DNA from: Straminergon stramineum
Lineage: Eukaryota > Streptophyta > Bryopsida > Hypnales > Calliergonaceae
Assembly: GCA_963920665.1 (NCBI GenBank)
Contig: OY987269.1
Coordinates: 11,162,501-11,226,500, forward strand
DNA: 64,000 nucleotides
Direction: 5' to 3'
The position numbers and the translations under genes were made by a program. Shown in pieces: positions 22,251-35,106 of this stretch; the first letter of the stretch is position 1; each line of letters starts with the position of its first letter. The notes under the pieces are model-generated. The model was not told the origin of the DNA, ran no database searches, and worked only from the letters and a program-made list of their open reading frames with translations.

Positions 22251-23443
22251 CTCTCTCTCCCTCTCTCTCAAAACCTCCCAAGTCTCCACACACGAGACTT
22301 AACCCTACATATCCACCACACCAACCCGTCCCCCCCTTCCAAGAAATACCACCACTAACCCTCCCCAAACCCTACCAGACCTCCTCCCCACCCTCTCCTT
22401 GCATGGCATGGCCACAAATTCACCCAAAAACGAACAGACTCTCAAACTCTCATCAGACTCCCAACACTCCCCCAACTCCAAAACTACACACAAGCGGAAC
22501 ACTACTGACGAGGCTTCAAACCACGAATGCTTCCCCAATTCGATACCAATTTCTTCCAGACAAAGCGGAGGAGAAAGACGAGTCGGTGGAGCGTTTCGAT
22601 GTTGGCGAAGGAATTGAAATAATAAGGAGATGGAACGTGGTCCGTTTTTCGGGATCGCTTCCGTAAGCAAACCCTGAAACTCGGCAACCCTCTCCGGGAT
22701 TCCTCCTGAGGAGAGCCTGCGGAGAGACAAGAAAGGGCTGGGAATGTGCACGGTGGTGGGGGGTCGGGAGCCTGTGGCCGCGGTATCCGATGGGATGAGA
22801 GGGACACTTTGAAATTTTGAAATACGGGATGGTTCCCGTGAGCGTTCGATTGGGCGATTAGAGTGTTCCCGTATTTGGTGAACGAAATCCTTGATGATTA
22901 AGGGGTCAGAGCCAATTAATTCCACGTGTCTGATTATTTATTTTGTACCTAAGTCAAGTTAATTCAATTACAGTAATAACTACACCTAAAATCGCACAAA
23001 TAAGCAATTCAGCAAGGTTCCCATTATTATATTGGAAAACTTTTCTTGGGATCTTGTTGATAATCAAAAGGAGATTCTAGATTCTCTTGGAATGCATTTT
23101 TTCAACATCATATGAATAAACTATGAATTTTCAAAGTGCTGAAAATAGGTATTTCTGAAACCGACCATAGACTCTCATGAATAGGAATACATTTGAGGCA
23201 AGAATTTAAACTGGTCGGTTTTAGAAAGTGGTCAAAATCAAGTGTAGTTGCCTTAGTGTGTTTGCCAGTGACAATATTCGCTTGCTCTAATTTAGGTATT
23301 ATGAAAATTGTTGAGGTGCACTAAGGGACACTTTACACCTAGAGGTTGGGCCAATTTGTTGTATAATAGACCCCAAATCCTCACTTGTCATTACAGAAAT
23401 GGTTGAAGAGTACATTGTCTTGACCCTTAAGGACTAGGGGGTA
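22251..23443. other. 5' flank of the WD40-like gene and AT-rich spacer
   Basis: The GC-rich stretch up to about 22925 is most likely promoter and 5' leader of the minus-strand WD40-like gene, and includes a TCTC-rich run just before the ATG. A 206-codon minus-strand frame (22925-22305) crosses it; its product is Ser/Arg/Pro-rich and unrecognised, so I treat it as chance. From 22930 the sequence turns AT-rich. Confidence 0.5.
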
Positions 23444-26229
23444 GCCACTAGATCAGCGGTGCTATTCTGTGAGCATGCGAGCATGAGCCTATGAGCGTTG
23501 AGCAGGGATTTTGTAAGCATGGAGCTTAGAAATTTGAAAAACAATAAAAATCTCAATAATATTTCTTAAAAAGGATTTTCTTTGATAATTTTGGTCAATA
23601 ATTTCTATTTATAGTAAGTACTAGGACCTATTGCCATAGACCTATTATTGTGGACCTATTACCATGGTTATGTATTATTTGTATTAAATCTGATATTTTC
23701 AATACTATCTAAAATATTAGAAGTACATATTATGAAGGCAAAGAGCTCAATTGGTTTTAATGACAAATGAGGATGGAAAAAGGGTTGTATAGTATATTCC
23801 ACTAAATTTCAATATTTGTCCAAAAAGAAATTGATACTTTTGAAGCCACACTTGAAGCTATATGTATAAGTTGAATCTAAGGTTTTTTAGTCTTAGATTT
23901 CAAGCACTCAGAGATTTTTGGGCGTCTAGGTATGTTGAAGGCTCTCGTTTGGAATCTTGATAATACCAGCCTTCATAAGGAAGCGCTTCACTTCATTGAA
24001 GTTGAAGCTTGGGGAATGTATGAATTTATCTTCTACCAGGTTCATTTTCAAAAATAACAAAAGAAGGAATGAAGATGTTTGTAATTACTATATTGATGGC
24101 GTATACCAATACTCTCCCACTTATTGCAATGCTTTGTAGTATGAGTATTTGCAATATATCGAATGGGCTTGCTCCTTCGAGTTGTTGGATAGATATCCGC
24201 ATGCAGAAAGCTAGGTTGATCGTAAATTACTACCTCAAAATCATTGGACATTGTAAACAATTGTCAAGGTGACATGGGTGGTTGTTCTTAGAGTTGGAAG
24301 CCAGCCTCCTCCAACAAAAGTGTTTTTGGTGTGTCAAACTAGTGCCTCTCTACACAAGCCACACGTTTGGTATAGAGAGCTAGTCAATTACCCAAGCATG
24401 TTTAGAACCTTAAATACAATATAGAATGTCAGAAGGGATTGAACCAAAAAAAATTCACAATCTCTTTATTTCTGCCATACTGTTTTTTTCTACCACAATA
24501 TGTTGGAGCTAGAATGTCTTTAGATCCTTTGAAATTTGGGCAACACATTGAATGTTTGTTCTTCAATATTGGGCTTGACATTTGTAGCTAGACCTGTGTA
24601 TGAGAAATTCTCACAATATGCCATTGCAAAGTATCCAAATCACTCTCCAATGTGGTTGTAACGTGTGCCGCACATGCCTAAAGTTTGCAAGGGTGTTTGC
24701 TTGTTTCAAAGACTTAACGGAAACACGTGTGGATCGGGTTTGAACTCATGGCTGAGAGTGGCTAATGAGATATCCAAGAGATATCCGAGATTGGTTTTCA
24801 ACATAGAGAGAGAAAGAGGAAGAAAAGGGGAATTTTTTTATTCTTGAGACAAAAGGAGTTGCAATAGTCTTGATTGAAAGGAAAGAAGGTTGTATTGAAA
24901 TGAAGGGAGACTCCACTAAAAGGAATGTTTAAAATTCAGAATTTCAAAGGTAAAAACATGGAAGAAGTACAAATAGGTAGTTATGAGAATCTACATTTCA
25001 TTGAAGATGAGACAAATATACTATGTAGCTTGGGAAGTTCATTGAACTTCTTTGGACAATACAATGTAAGTAAATCTATGCAAGCATGATCAACACATTT
25101 GGTTTGGGATATATTTATTTTTGTTTGGGATCAAGAACAAGGGAATGAATGAATGCAGAATTCATAATTCATGATGAATTGCACAAAATCCTAATTTCCA
25201 AAAAACAATTAACCGTAAACTAGATCAAAATGAAGAGATATTTCTGAATATCTACCATTGACATTTTAAAGATAATGGACTTATTTTAAAATATGGCATT
25301 CACATTTTTAGTTTCCAAATATCCAATATTCTAGTCAACAATCATTTTAGTATTGAGACTTTGGCATAGTACGACCAATTGAAGAGGGTTATATACAATA
25401 AAAGGGATAGGCTTGTAATTTTGAGATCAACCACTCAGAACTTTTAGATCCCTAGATTGCACTTGAAGTGATTAGCTAGTGATTGATTGGAATGGGTGCC
25501 TTGTAGTGTATTGATGCACAAGTCACTACAAAAGAAAGGGGTGTTTTAAGTATAGTCTTAGACATATAGTCCTACAAGTAACTACCTTAAAGGGGTGTTT
25601 TTAGTAAAAATTTGCTAAACACACATGTATTAAGTTTTTCAAGTTTATTTTTAAGTTTTTTCAATTTATTTATATTAAGAATTTACAACTCAAGAACATA
25701 TAGTATTAAAAAAATTGCAAAAATTGCTACCAAAAATGTAATCCAAAAAACTTGAATTTGAAGTACTTGACCGTCCTTTGTAATAGTAAAGATATGGTTG
25801 GAGACAAGATTACTAGAAAATAAAGCTTAGTCTAGGGGTCACAATGAGCGCCAACCAAACACTAATCCACGAAAAACCTCCTTCCACGCGCTTTGAGAGT
25901 TGCAATGTTGTTGCTTGAATTCTTAGAACTTGGTAGGCATGTTTTTTATTGCATTACTAGGATAAAACTTGCATTGTATTCATTGATTTGCAATTGAAGA
26001 GAATTTTGAGGTAATATTGTTATCATTAATTGTATATTACACAAAGGGAGTGAAATGGGAAGGAGATTAGCCACAAGTAGTGCGACCATTGGAGGTGGAG
26101 AAGTAATAGGGATGAATTAGGAGGCAACATTGAGAGGGGTCGAAACAAGAAAAACTCTATCAAGATTGTTACAATGCCGACAATTTATAATGACGATGTA
26201 AGATTCTACAATCAATTTTGACTTGATTG

Positions 26230-28010
26230 TATATGTGCTTAGGGTCTGTTGTTACTTTTGATCACATGTTGAGTTGTTCAAAGGATCTCTGAATGCCAAT
26301 GGCAACCCCTAACCTTGCAACCAGTGCTTAAAAAATTATACTCTATTTCTTTCATTCAATTCTCGCGGACCTATTTGTATACGAAATAATATTTTTAAAT
26401 CTTGTCTTCAAGATTGGTATCGAGGTACTTGTGCTTTCGTTTGGGTCAAGTATTTCTTCTTGATCACTTGCTAGGTTGTGAGGGAGACCTTTCAACACCA
26501 ATGGGAGCCCCTAGCCCCAGCACCAATGATCAAAAAAAATTGTACTCTACCTTGATCAAAATGATTTAGTCATTGAGAAGACCTATTCTTTTTCTCAAAG
26601 ATTCTAAAAGTAATTTAACCTTGTAGTTAAATGTGCATTAGTTGTACTTGTGCAAAGTTAAGGTGTTTTTTCCTAAGCACTTTCTAGGGGAGGTAGAGAT
26701 CTTTTGATGCCATGAAGAAACCCCACCCTACAATCAGTGATCAAAAAATAAATTGTAGTCTAATTCAATCACGATGACCAAGAGGACTTGCTCTTTTTCA
26801 CAGAATTAAGAAAAAAAACTAAGTTAACCTAGCAATCAGAATGTGCTCTAGCTATGTATTTTTCTTGATTACTTTCTAGGGGGAGAAGAAGACCTCTCGG
26901 CACCGAGAGGAACCTTCAACCCCGCAGCTAGTGATAAAAAAAAATTGTACTCTAATTCAATCATGATGGCTAGGAGAACTTGCTCGTTTCTCCAAAATTT
27001 CAAAAAAATTAATTTAGCCTTGCAACTAGAATATGCTCTAGTTGTACCTTTTTCTTAATCACTTTCTAGGGGGGGAAAAGACCTCTCGGTGACGAGAAGA
27101 GCCCCAAAGCTCGAAGCTAGTGATCAAAAAATTTATACTCTAGTTCAATCAAGAAGAACTGGAGGACTTGCCCTTTTCACAAAATTTAAAAAAAATTAAT
27201 TTAGCCCTACAACTAGAATGTGCTATAGTTGTGCATTTTTCTTGATTACTTTCTAGACGGAAAAGAAGACCTCTCGGCGCCGAGAGGAACTTCCAACCCC
27301 GTAGCTAGTGATAAAAAAAATTGTACTTTCATTCAATCAAGATGAACTAGAGGACTTGCTCTTTTCCACAAATTTTCAGAACAATTAATTTAGCCCTACA
27401 ACTAGAATGTGCTATAGTTGTGCATTTTTCTTGATTACTTTCTAGAGGGGAAAGAAGACCTTTCGGCACCGAGAGGAACTTCCAACCCCGTAGCTAGTGA
27501 TAAAAAAAATTGTACTTTCATTCAATCAAGATGAACTAGAGGACTTGCTCTTTTCCGCAAAATTTCAAAACAATTAATTTAGCCTTGCTACTAGAATGTG
27601 CTATAGCTGTGCATTTTTCTTGATCAATTTCTAAGGGGCAAGGAAGACCTCTTGGCGCCAAGAGGAGCCCTAAACCCGGCATCCAATAATAAAAAAAAAT
27701 TGTACTCTAATTCAATGAAGATGAACTAGAGGACTTGTTCTTTTCCACAAAAATTAAAATTTTAGCTTTGCAACTAGAATGTGTTATAGCTATATTTTTT
27801 TTCTTGATCACTTTCTAGGAGGGGAAGAATACCTCTTAGTACTGAGAGGAGCCCCCAACCCCGCAACCCGTGATAAAAAAAAATTGTAGCTTTCCGACTA
27901 GAATGTGTTCCAACTATGCTTGTGCAAGGTTTGGGTGTTTGTTTCCTGATCAACTTCTAGGCATGGACGGGGTCCTCTCGGTGCCGAGAGGAACCCTCGA
28001 GCCGCGGGAA
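26230..28010. repeat. Minisatellite/satellite array, about 189-bp monomer, with palindromic core
   Basis: Cores lie near 26891, 27080, 27269, 27458, 27647, 27831 and 27973, giving four spacings of about 189 bp, then about 184 and 142 bp. Each monomer carries CTTGAT(C/T)ACTTTCTAGG, then a GACCTCTCGGCGCCGAGAGG palindromic core in varied states, an AACCCCGNAGCTAGTGAT block, an A-run with TTGTACTCTAATTCAATC, GGACTTGCTCTTTT and AACTAGAATGTGCT. More diverged monomers precede it (26235, 26455 and 26670). The array lies inside the 8.8-kb element. Confidence 0.85.
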
Positions 28011-28011
28011 A

Positions 28012-28106
28012 ATTTAAAAAAAAACAAAAACAAACAAACAAAAAAAAAACTTTTGTTTTTTGTTTTTTTTGTTTTTTTGTTTTTTTGTTTTTGTTTTTCT
28101 TTTTTA
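28012..28106. repeat. A-rich/T-rich low-complexity inverted tract
   Basis: A purine-poor pattern of A-runs broken by C (28012-28050) is followed directly by T-runs broken by G (28051-28106). The two halves are approximate reverse complements and could fold into a long A:T hairpin. It terminates the 189-bp array. Confidence 0.8.
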
Positions 28107-31100
28107 AGATTCCATATTCAAGTGTTAGAATCTTAACTAAGAAAGTATCTACTTATTACTATATGTGGGTTTTTTTAAAAATGGAATAGTAATGATACTC
28201 ACACACGCTGATTTTTATTACTTGATGCTCAAGATGTGGTTCTAGTCTATTTATATATGACTATGAAGACACCCATTTAATATTTATGATGGTCTAGGTA
28301 TTTTTTTAAATAGTGAAAACTATTTAAAGATGTTGATTTTCTACACTTGATGCTCAAGATATGATCCCAAGTCCAAAGATACATGACCAACAAAAAAGCT
28401 ACTTATTACTACCTCATGTTTTCCTAAATGTGACAGCAAAACCGTTTATGGATAGTGATTTAGCAGCACTTGTGATTCAAGTTATAGTACTGGTCCATTT
28501 ATATATGTTTAATTAAAAGCATGTTTGGAAGATTTAAGCCTCATGGCTTAACAGATTTGTTGTTTGCAATTACTATGTTGACCTACAATAAGTTCTAACA
28601 TGCATGAGTTATTAAACACACATGTTGAGTCAAACATTCTAAAGTAGAGAATGGGATAAAGTAAACAACAAGCCTTGAGGAAATGGAATATAATAAATAA
28701 TTCCATTGATTGAACTTCTTGTTAACCCCCCCAACTCATGGGAAGTTAAGGGTGACCTGTTCCTACACGCATGGGTACCACCTCCAAACTGAATGGGGTA
28801 CAGTTGTTTGAAGGGAGATAAATGGATGACCATAAAGCACCAATCACTCCTGAATGCAACAGAGTGTGGAATTTTTTAATGCTTGTTTTCTGACTTGACT
28901 ACTAGTAGTGCTGCACTCAATTGACGGAGTTGTGCAAACACATTACTTTCGTAAAACATTAGCATACTTTTGCAAGACTGTTTATCTGAGGCAATTGGAG
29001 CTTTTTCTCGACATTTGGATGAAGCATGGCTTCTTCACAACGGGTTGGCAACAATCAGGTTCAGAGGACTGTTATTGTGGAGTGATTGTTTGTGGAATTT
29101 GTTTTTTTTGTTGAAATTGTGCCTTGTGAAAGCTATAACACGCGATGTGGTCTATAGACACCTGTTGCACCTCACTAATAAGACATTTGTTTGTTTTTTG
29201 TTGTTGAGATGGGCACAGGTGAGGGCCACATCCTCTTGAAGCAACTAAACGATGTAGCAAAACCACTTCTTCCACATTATTATGAGAGACTTTGGATGTT
29301 TGAACAAACTTTTGGTGTGAGCTAGCACATATGGAGACCTTGGTGATCCCTATGTTTCAAAAGATAAAATAGTATGTTACTTAAGATATTAGATCTATGT
29401 CATTTGAAAAAAATGGAGTGCTATTTTAGAACCTAGCTCCAATGCTTTAGGTGTCATGACTTTGTACTACAAACCAAACTCATATGTGAAACTGATGATT
29501 TGGGAAGAAAAAATATGTGAGTATGAGGTTAGTATGAGTAGCTCTCTAATCTCTTCTCCTCTCACAGAAAATAAACTTAGAGACTTGTGATAAAAATATG
29601 GTAGCAAGGAGATTTGTTCAGATGTTTTTGAGACAGAAAGGGGTATGACAGGAAATGCATATCACTAATAAACTTGAAACTACGTATTGAAGAATAATTA
29701 GAATAATGCCCTCTAGTAGGGATGTTCCAGAAACACGCCTTTTTTTGGGTGTGTGGTTGATTGGAATCCACCGGGGGGCATGCTATGCCAATTTCCCTCA
29801 CCCTTTATTGGTGATGAGACAAATTTTCCATACAATTGATAAGTACTATTTTTTATGTTCAAGTGTAAAAATGGTGAAGTGCATATTTTAAACTCTTTCA
29901 TTTAGCTCTTGAAGACTTGTTTGCAACTTTGTGTATACATGATTTTTTTAAATTTTGGCTTTAAACTTAGATTCAATATGGTTGCGCTTGTGCAAGAGTT
30001 GATTGTCTTTTAATCACATGTTGGGTTATTTAGGGGAGCTCTTAGTGCCAATGGGATCTCAACCACATAGCTAGTGATCAATAAAAAATAAAATTTGTAC
30101 TCTGCATTTTTTTTTTTTCAATTCTTGATTGTAGCATTTGGTTATTCTTTTGATCACCTAGATTTACATTCAAGAGACCTTCCGGTGTCAATGGAAGCTA
30201 AAGGCCCAAGTTCTAGCAACCTTGAATTGAACTAGAGGTCCTTTAATTTTTTTGAAACAAATTAATTTAGAACTTATAGTCTTTTGCTTTGAGCAATCGG
30301 TTATTTTTTTTATCACCTAGTGAGATCTAGGTTTGAGATCCAAGTACTTTGTGGCATTGATGAGAGCCAAGGGCCTAAGCTCCTATGACCTCAAAAACAA
30401 ATTATTATGATGCCAATTCAGTTTCAACTTAAGGCCCTCCTAAACAGAATTAGGTTTTGTTTTGATCGATTGGCTTTAGATTTGGGGAATTTATTGCATC
30501 AATGGAAGCCAAGAGCTCCAAGCCAATGTTTTCAAAATCAAAATATGGGGTATTGAATTAAAAATAATAATTTTGATGCTAATTCATTTTTAAACTATTT
30601 GTTCTCATATATAAATTTAGCTTGTACCTTGTAATTACAAGACTATTGATTTGGGCTAGAGGCTTGGATTACACTATTGATACTAGATGAAAATAGTGTC
30701 TGAATTGATATGTCTAAATTAACTAACAATGTCTGAATTGATAGAAAACTGATAGATTTTTCCAAATCAACCCCTACGAATTGACTTAAAATATCCGAAT
30801 TGACACTACTCCCTTGTAATGTGAGGACACCCTCACAAGATTGCAGAAAATTAATTTTGTGACTTCTATCTCTAGTCTTTGAATGAGGCTCCATTTTATA
30901 TCTTGTTTTTGTATTTCATTGTATCATCTTATTGTGACGATCATAGTGAGATCAACGTTGTAGTGGAGCTTGACTACACTTGAGTAAGAGTTTGTGTATG
31001 GATATAAAGATGGTCCTTGCATATTCTATGTCTTCATTACAAATAAGTAGGGAGAAGAAGAACATGTCTCTAATGTAGAGAAATATAAATTGGTCCTCTA

Positions 31101-32234
31101 TGGAATGAAGAAGCTAGGAAAAGAACATTTTCAATGCCACTTTGAATTTTACTTCTAAGTTGCAACATATCCGGAATTCAAAGTTCTTTGTTTGTGATGG
31201 AAACCACTATCTATTTTCTTGGACAACTAAAATATCTCATCATAAGAAATATGACTGAGATTGGTATATATATTTGTGGATTCCATTATCTTAGAGACTA
31301 AAAGGTATATTGGCATTGTCATGTATATTAAACACAACATCAATAAATATTTGTAGTTTGCTTTATTTCTTATCTTTGTTTTACTATTTGAATGTCTTTT
31401 AGAATTTTATAGATCTATCTAAAATGATTTGCTCTTGTTACTATGACATACTGAAAATTCATTAAGACTCGCTTGATACACACCTTGTATAAGGTCTGCA
31501 AATATGGAGCTTTGTGTTTGGATAGATTCTCAAAACATCTCCATCCCTCTGAGATGTGATGGTGTCAAAAAAACTCGAGGAAGAGTTAGTATACCATGTC
31601 AACAAAGGTTTTCATTTATTATGTAAATTTCACCCTAATCTTGTACAACATTTCATTTTTGTGATTTTGAAATTTGCCCTTGTGCTTTATCCCTCTTGTT
31701 TGTTTCCATTCAATATTGTAGCACAAGATTGTTGTTGCATTTGATACAGTAGTGCAGTTGTACAAGGAAGATACACTAGAGGAGGACCAATCGGAAGAAG
31801 GTGCTTTGCAATTTTTCTATGTGACAGTTGTAGAATCAAAGAATGAAACATCATTGGTTGATAGTAGTAGCCATTCTTAGTCCATGTCTACATCTTCTAT
31901 GTGATTCTATTTCTATTTACATTGCACTTGTTGGATTTTATTTTCTCATATATTGCACCTTGTTTTATGTACTTCTACTATGACTACTTTATATAGTGAA
32001 AATTGTTATGTTCTAAACTTCCCCTTCCTATTGAAATTTGTTGGTTATGGATGAAATTCTACTCAATGTATTATAGTGTTGCAAAATGTGAAGATGATTT
32101 TAGTATGCAAATCCCAATTTTTCACTACTCCAAAGTCCGTGGTCATAGGCCCCTCATCAAATTTAAACCTTTAATATTTGTAGGCTCACAAGCTCACAGG
32201 CTCATGCTCACAAGCTCACAGAATAGCAATCCTG
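28107..32234. other. Non-repetitive to degenerate interior of the 8.8-kb element
   Basis: I see no supported gene. Degenerate relatives of the 189-bp monomer recur near 30000-30560, recognisable by the GATCAC..CTAG, TGCCAATGG / GTGTCAATGGAAGC and CTAGTGATCA blocks. Short open frames at 28908-29239 and 31556-31744 have no recognisable product; they could be remnants of captured or transposase sequence. Confidence 0.5.
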
Positions 32235-33749
32235 GCCACTAGATTTCAAAAATAGTGAAGATGAATAATGAAATGCAACTTGGAATAATAATTTTTTGAT
32301 GAATCTCAAACAATAGCTATAATATATGATTAAGAGATCATATCAATATGGTTAAATCAACTAGTCTACAAACCAATATTTTTCAAAATAAAATTTCACC
32401 ATTATCTTTTGAATTATAGAATATTTCCAAAACAAAGTCTTCAAAGTCTATATCATACAAATGTTAAAGAACTAGAACAAGAATCTTCAAAAATTATTGA
32501 TGGATGAAAAAATGCACCTTTGTGTGCTTGGGATGAATTTGTATTCATCTTATGTTCAAAATTTGAATCCCTAGTCCTTGAGGGGTTAAAGGCAACATTT
32601 CATTGCCCAGCATGCAACCCAAGAAATATTCAAAAACTAAACCTCAAGGTCATAGCTTGATGCTTATGGATTAAATGTCATTATAAATTTTGAAATCATA
32701 TATTATAAAAAACTATTAGTTCAAGATGCTTTGAGGCTTTAAGAGTAGTTTATTTCTTAATGAAAATTTTCAAATCACAATAGAGTTTGGGTATCTATCA
32801 ATGTTATTTACTAAGGGTTTTGCTTCTCACTAGACTATTAGTGACAACCAATTGAAGATTTTGGAATTTAAAAATGCTGAAATTTTAAACTTTTAGAAGC
32901 TACAAATATTGAAATTTTAAATTTTGATACTTATTATTAGCTCATTTATAGTTTGTTAATTTAGTGCCTTTCTATTTTTATTTATAAACTCATAATATTC
33001 CAATGGAAAGGATCTAAGGCTAATGGTGCAAACTTCAAATGGTAAAGCATAATGTATACTAATTGTCTTCTAATTTGGAGGGCTTAAGACCAAATGCATT
33101 GTAGATGAAAAGACAAGTGAAAAAGGTTGCTAAATATTCTTGGCAACTAAGTCCAAACGTATAAAGAGTGAAATTGAGACCAAAATGGGGTAAAAATAGT
33201 TGTGGTTTAAAATTTTGACAAAGCTTCAAAGTTTGTTGTGGCTTCAAATTTTGTTATGTGGCTTTGATATTGCATTTTTTTAGGTGTGCACCTTACTTTC
33301 AAATCAACAAAATATAAAAACCTACTTAAAAAAGAATGAATAAACTAGCTTTCACTTAAACGTCAAGTGCTTGGAATGAAGAATTAAAGGACATACAAAA
33401 TAGTAGGTGTCAAAATTTCAATGGTGAATCAAAAGACACATAGAGAAAAATCCTATATAGGAATGACGAATTTCAAATACCAAAGAGTACCCTAAAGGTT
33501 ATGGAAACAAGTCCAAACTCATAATGGATTGAAGGATATACAATAACAATCACAAAGGGGTCACCCAAAAGTTGTAGTAGCAAAAAGTTGTGGCTTTTAA
33601 TTTTATCATGGCTTACAAAATTTCATTCCTTTTGGTCTTCTACTTGCAGTCTATTCTTATAAAATATATAGATTTTACCACAAAGTTATTCTCTGCACTA
33701 GAAATAATATCTATTGAAAGATTTTGGACTTTAGCAATTGTGAACTTTG

Positions 33750-33969
33750 CATTAGATGTTTTTTTGGGGGTCTGGAGGGCCATTTTAGGCATGTTCCCCT
33801 GGTAGTCCAGGAATGGCCATTGTCAAATTTTTTTTATAATTTTTTTTTAAATGAAAAAATGACATGGCAGTCATTGTGCCACATTAGGCAATTGTTGTGG
33901 GGTAGATCCCATGGTCTGGAAACCCAGATGAACACGCAGCCCTCCAGGGGCCTAGAAAAACATCTAATG
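33750..33969. mobile_element. Foldback element, 220 bp
   Basis: The left arm CATTAGATGTTTTTTTGGGG..TCTGGAGGGC is matched by the inverted right arm CATTAGATGTTTTTCTAGGC..CCTGGAGGGC, giving about 30-bp termini. The interior repeats short GGCCATT/ TGGCA-type blocks. No clear target duplication was found. Confidence 0.6.
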
Positions 33970-34851
33970 TCTTATGTTCAAGGTTACTAGACCTACGAAT
34001 AGTCTAAGCCTAGGTTACTAGCCTATAAATAGTATAACCTAAGAAGACAAGGTTCCCAAGCCTAACTAAAAAAGTTCACTTCCAGATTATTTTTTATTTT
34101 GGAGAATTGATCTTATTGACAATGTTTGATTTTTACTCTTTGAAAAAAAATATTATTTGAAGTAGCTTCAACTCTAAGATGAAATAGAATCACATCAATC
34201 ATGCAAAAGAAAAATATTGTAGCAAGAAATTTCAACCTTGTGGATATTTTTTTTCAAATTGGAAAAATTAAATTAAGTTCAAAAATGAATCTTGGACTTA
34301 ATTTTTCAAGATGTTGATATATATATATATATACGGGAGAGAATAATATTTAAAATAAATATTCTATTTCCAAAAACTAATCAATTTTTCTATTTTATGT
34401 GAAAGTTTCAAAAAGTTTCACCAAAAATTGAGCTCATAGGAACTTGCTATTTGAAATATGTTTTGTCTCTTGGATTTCAATTGAGATAAAAAAATGTATT
34501 CCTAACAAGCTAACAAAAAGACATCAACTGCTCATTCATCCAAATTTTCCAAAATGTTATTCTATCTCTACATTTTTTGGTTTTCCAAAAAATCATTGCA
34601 AAAATTAAAATCATAAAAGTAATTTAAACTTTTATTCTCTACAAAGCCATTGCACAAATTAAGATCATGAAAACAATTTGATCTTTCTTTTGTATGATAA
34701 ATGCACAATGATCATTTAATTAAAAACTCATATCTCTTTTAAAAATAAAAACAATGTAACTGTAAGGCAATATCTACTGCAACCAAATCCTAACCACATT
34801 GTGCAATGTGAATGTGGTTGTAGATAGGATTTCGGAACTTTGGTTGAGAAA

Positions 34852-35106
34852 CTACACTAAATTGTGAAATTAGGTTGCCGCTTGCTAATTTCTCGACATT
34901 TGACACTAAATAAATATTTACAATGATTGTACGAGAATGAATTACTTTTGAATTTCATATCGTTGTATTTGGGACTCATGAACCTCCATGTGTACAAATG
35001 AAAATATTTTTAGAAATATTTGTTGACTTTGATGGCTTGTAAAGTAACTTTCTTGGGGTAAGGCAACCTAATTGTTAAGGCAACCTAATTTCACTATTTA
35101 GTGTAG
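34852..35106. mobile_element. Dispersed inverted-repeat element, copy 2 (255 bp)
   Basis: This is the same family as 16850-17110. The ends are CTACACTAAATTGTGAAATT and the inverse AATTTCACTATTTAGTGTAG, followed inward by AGGTTGCC / GGCAACCT. Over the right half it is nearly identical to copy 1, indicating recent shared descent. Confidence 0.8.

Larger units (their letters stand above)
23444..32244. mobile_element. Large (8.8-kb) terminal-inverted-repeat element with 10-bp target duplication
   Basis: The direct repeat GCCACTAGAT occurs at 23444-23453 and again at 32235-32244. Between them the ends are inverted copies of about 45 bp: left CAGCGGTGCTATTCTGTGAG..., right (inverted) CAGGATTGCTATTCTGTGAG..., both continuing through GAGCATGAGCCT and TGAGC. 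The CAG..CTG ends recall hAT elements, whose duplications are usually 8 bp; 9-11 bp would suit Mutator-like elements, so the superfamily is open. No long frame survives inside, and no transposase was recognised. The interior is AT-rich and is dominated by a degenerate tandem array (26230-28010, with older related units near 30000-30560). Confidence 0.75.

Noticed and set aside
22305..22925. 206-codon minus-strand open frame next to the WD40-like gene
   Set aside because: It lies in the expected promoter/leader, its product is Ser/Arg/Pro-rich with no recognisable domain, and it is in the GC-rich stretch where long chance frames are common.
25524..25545. CACTACAAAAGAAA, a possible CACTA left end
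   Set aside because: No matching inverted right end or 3-bp duplication was found nearby.
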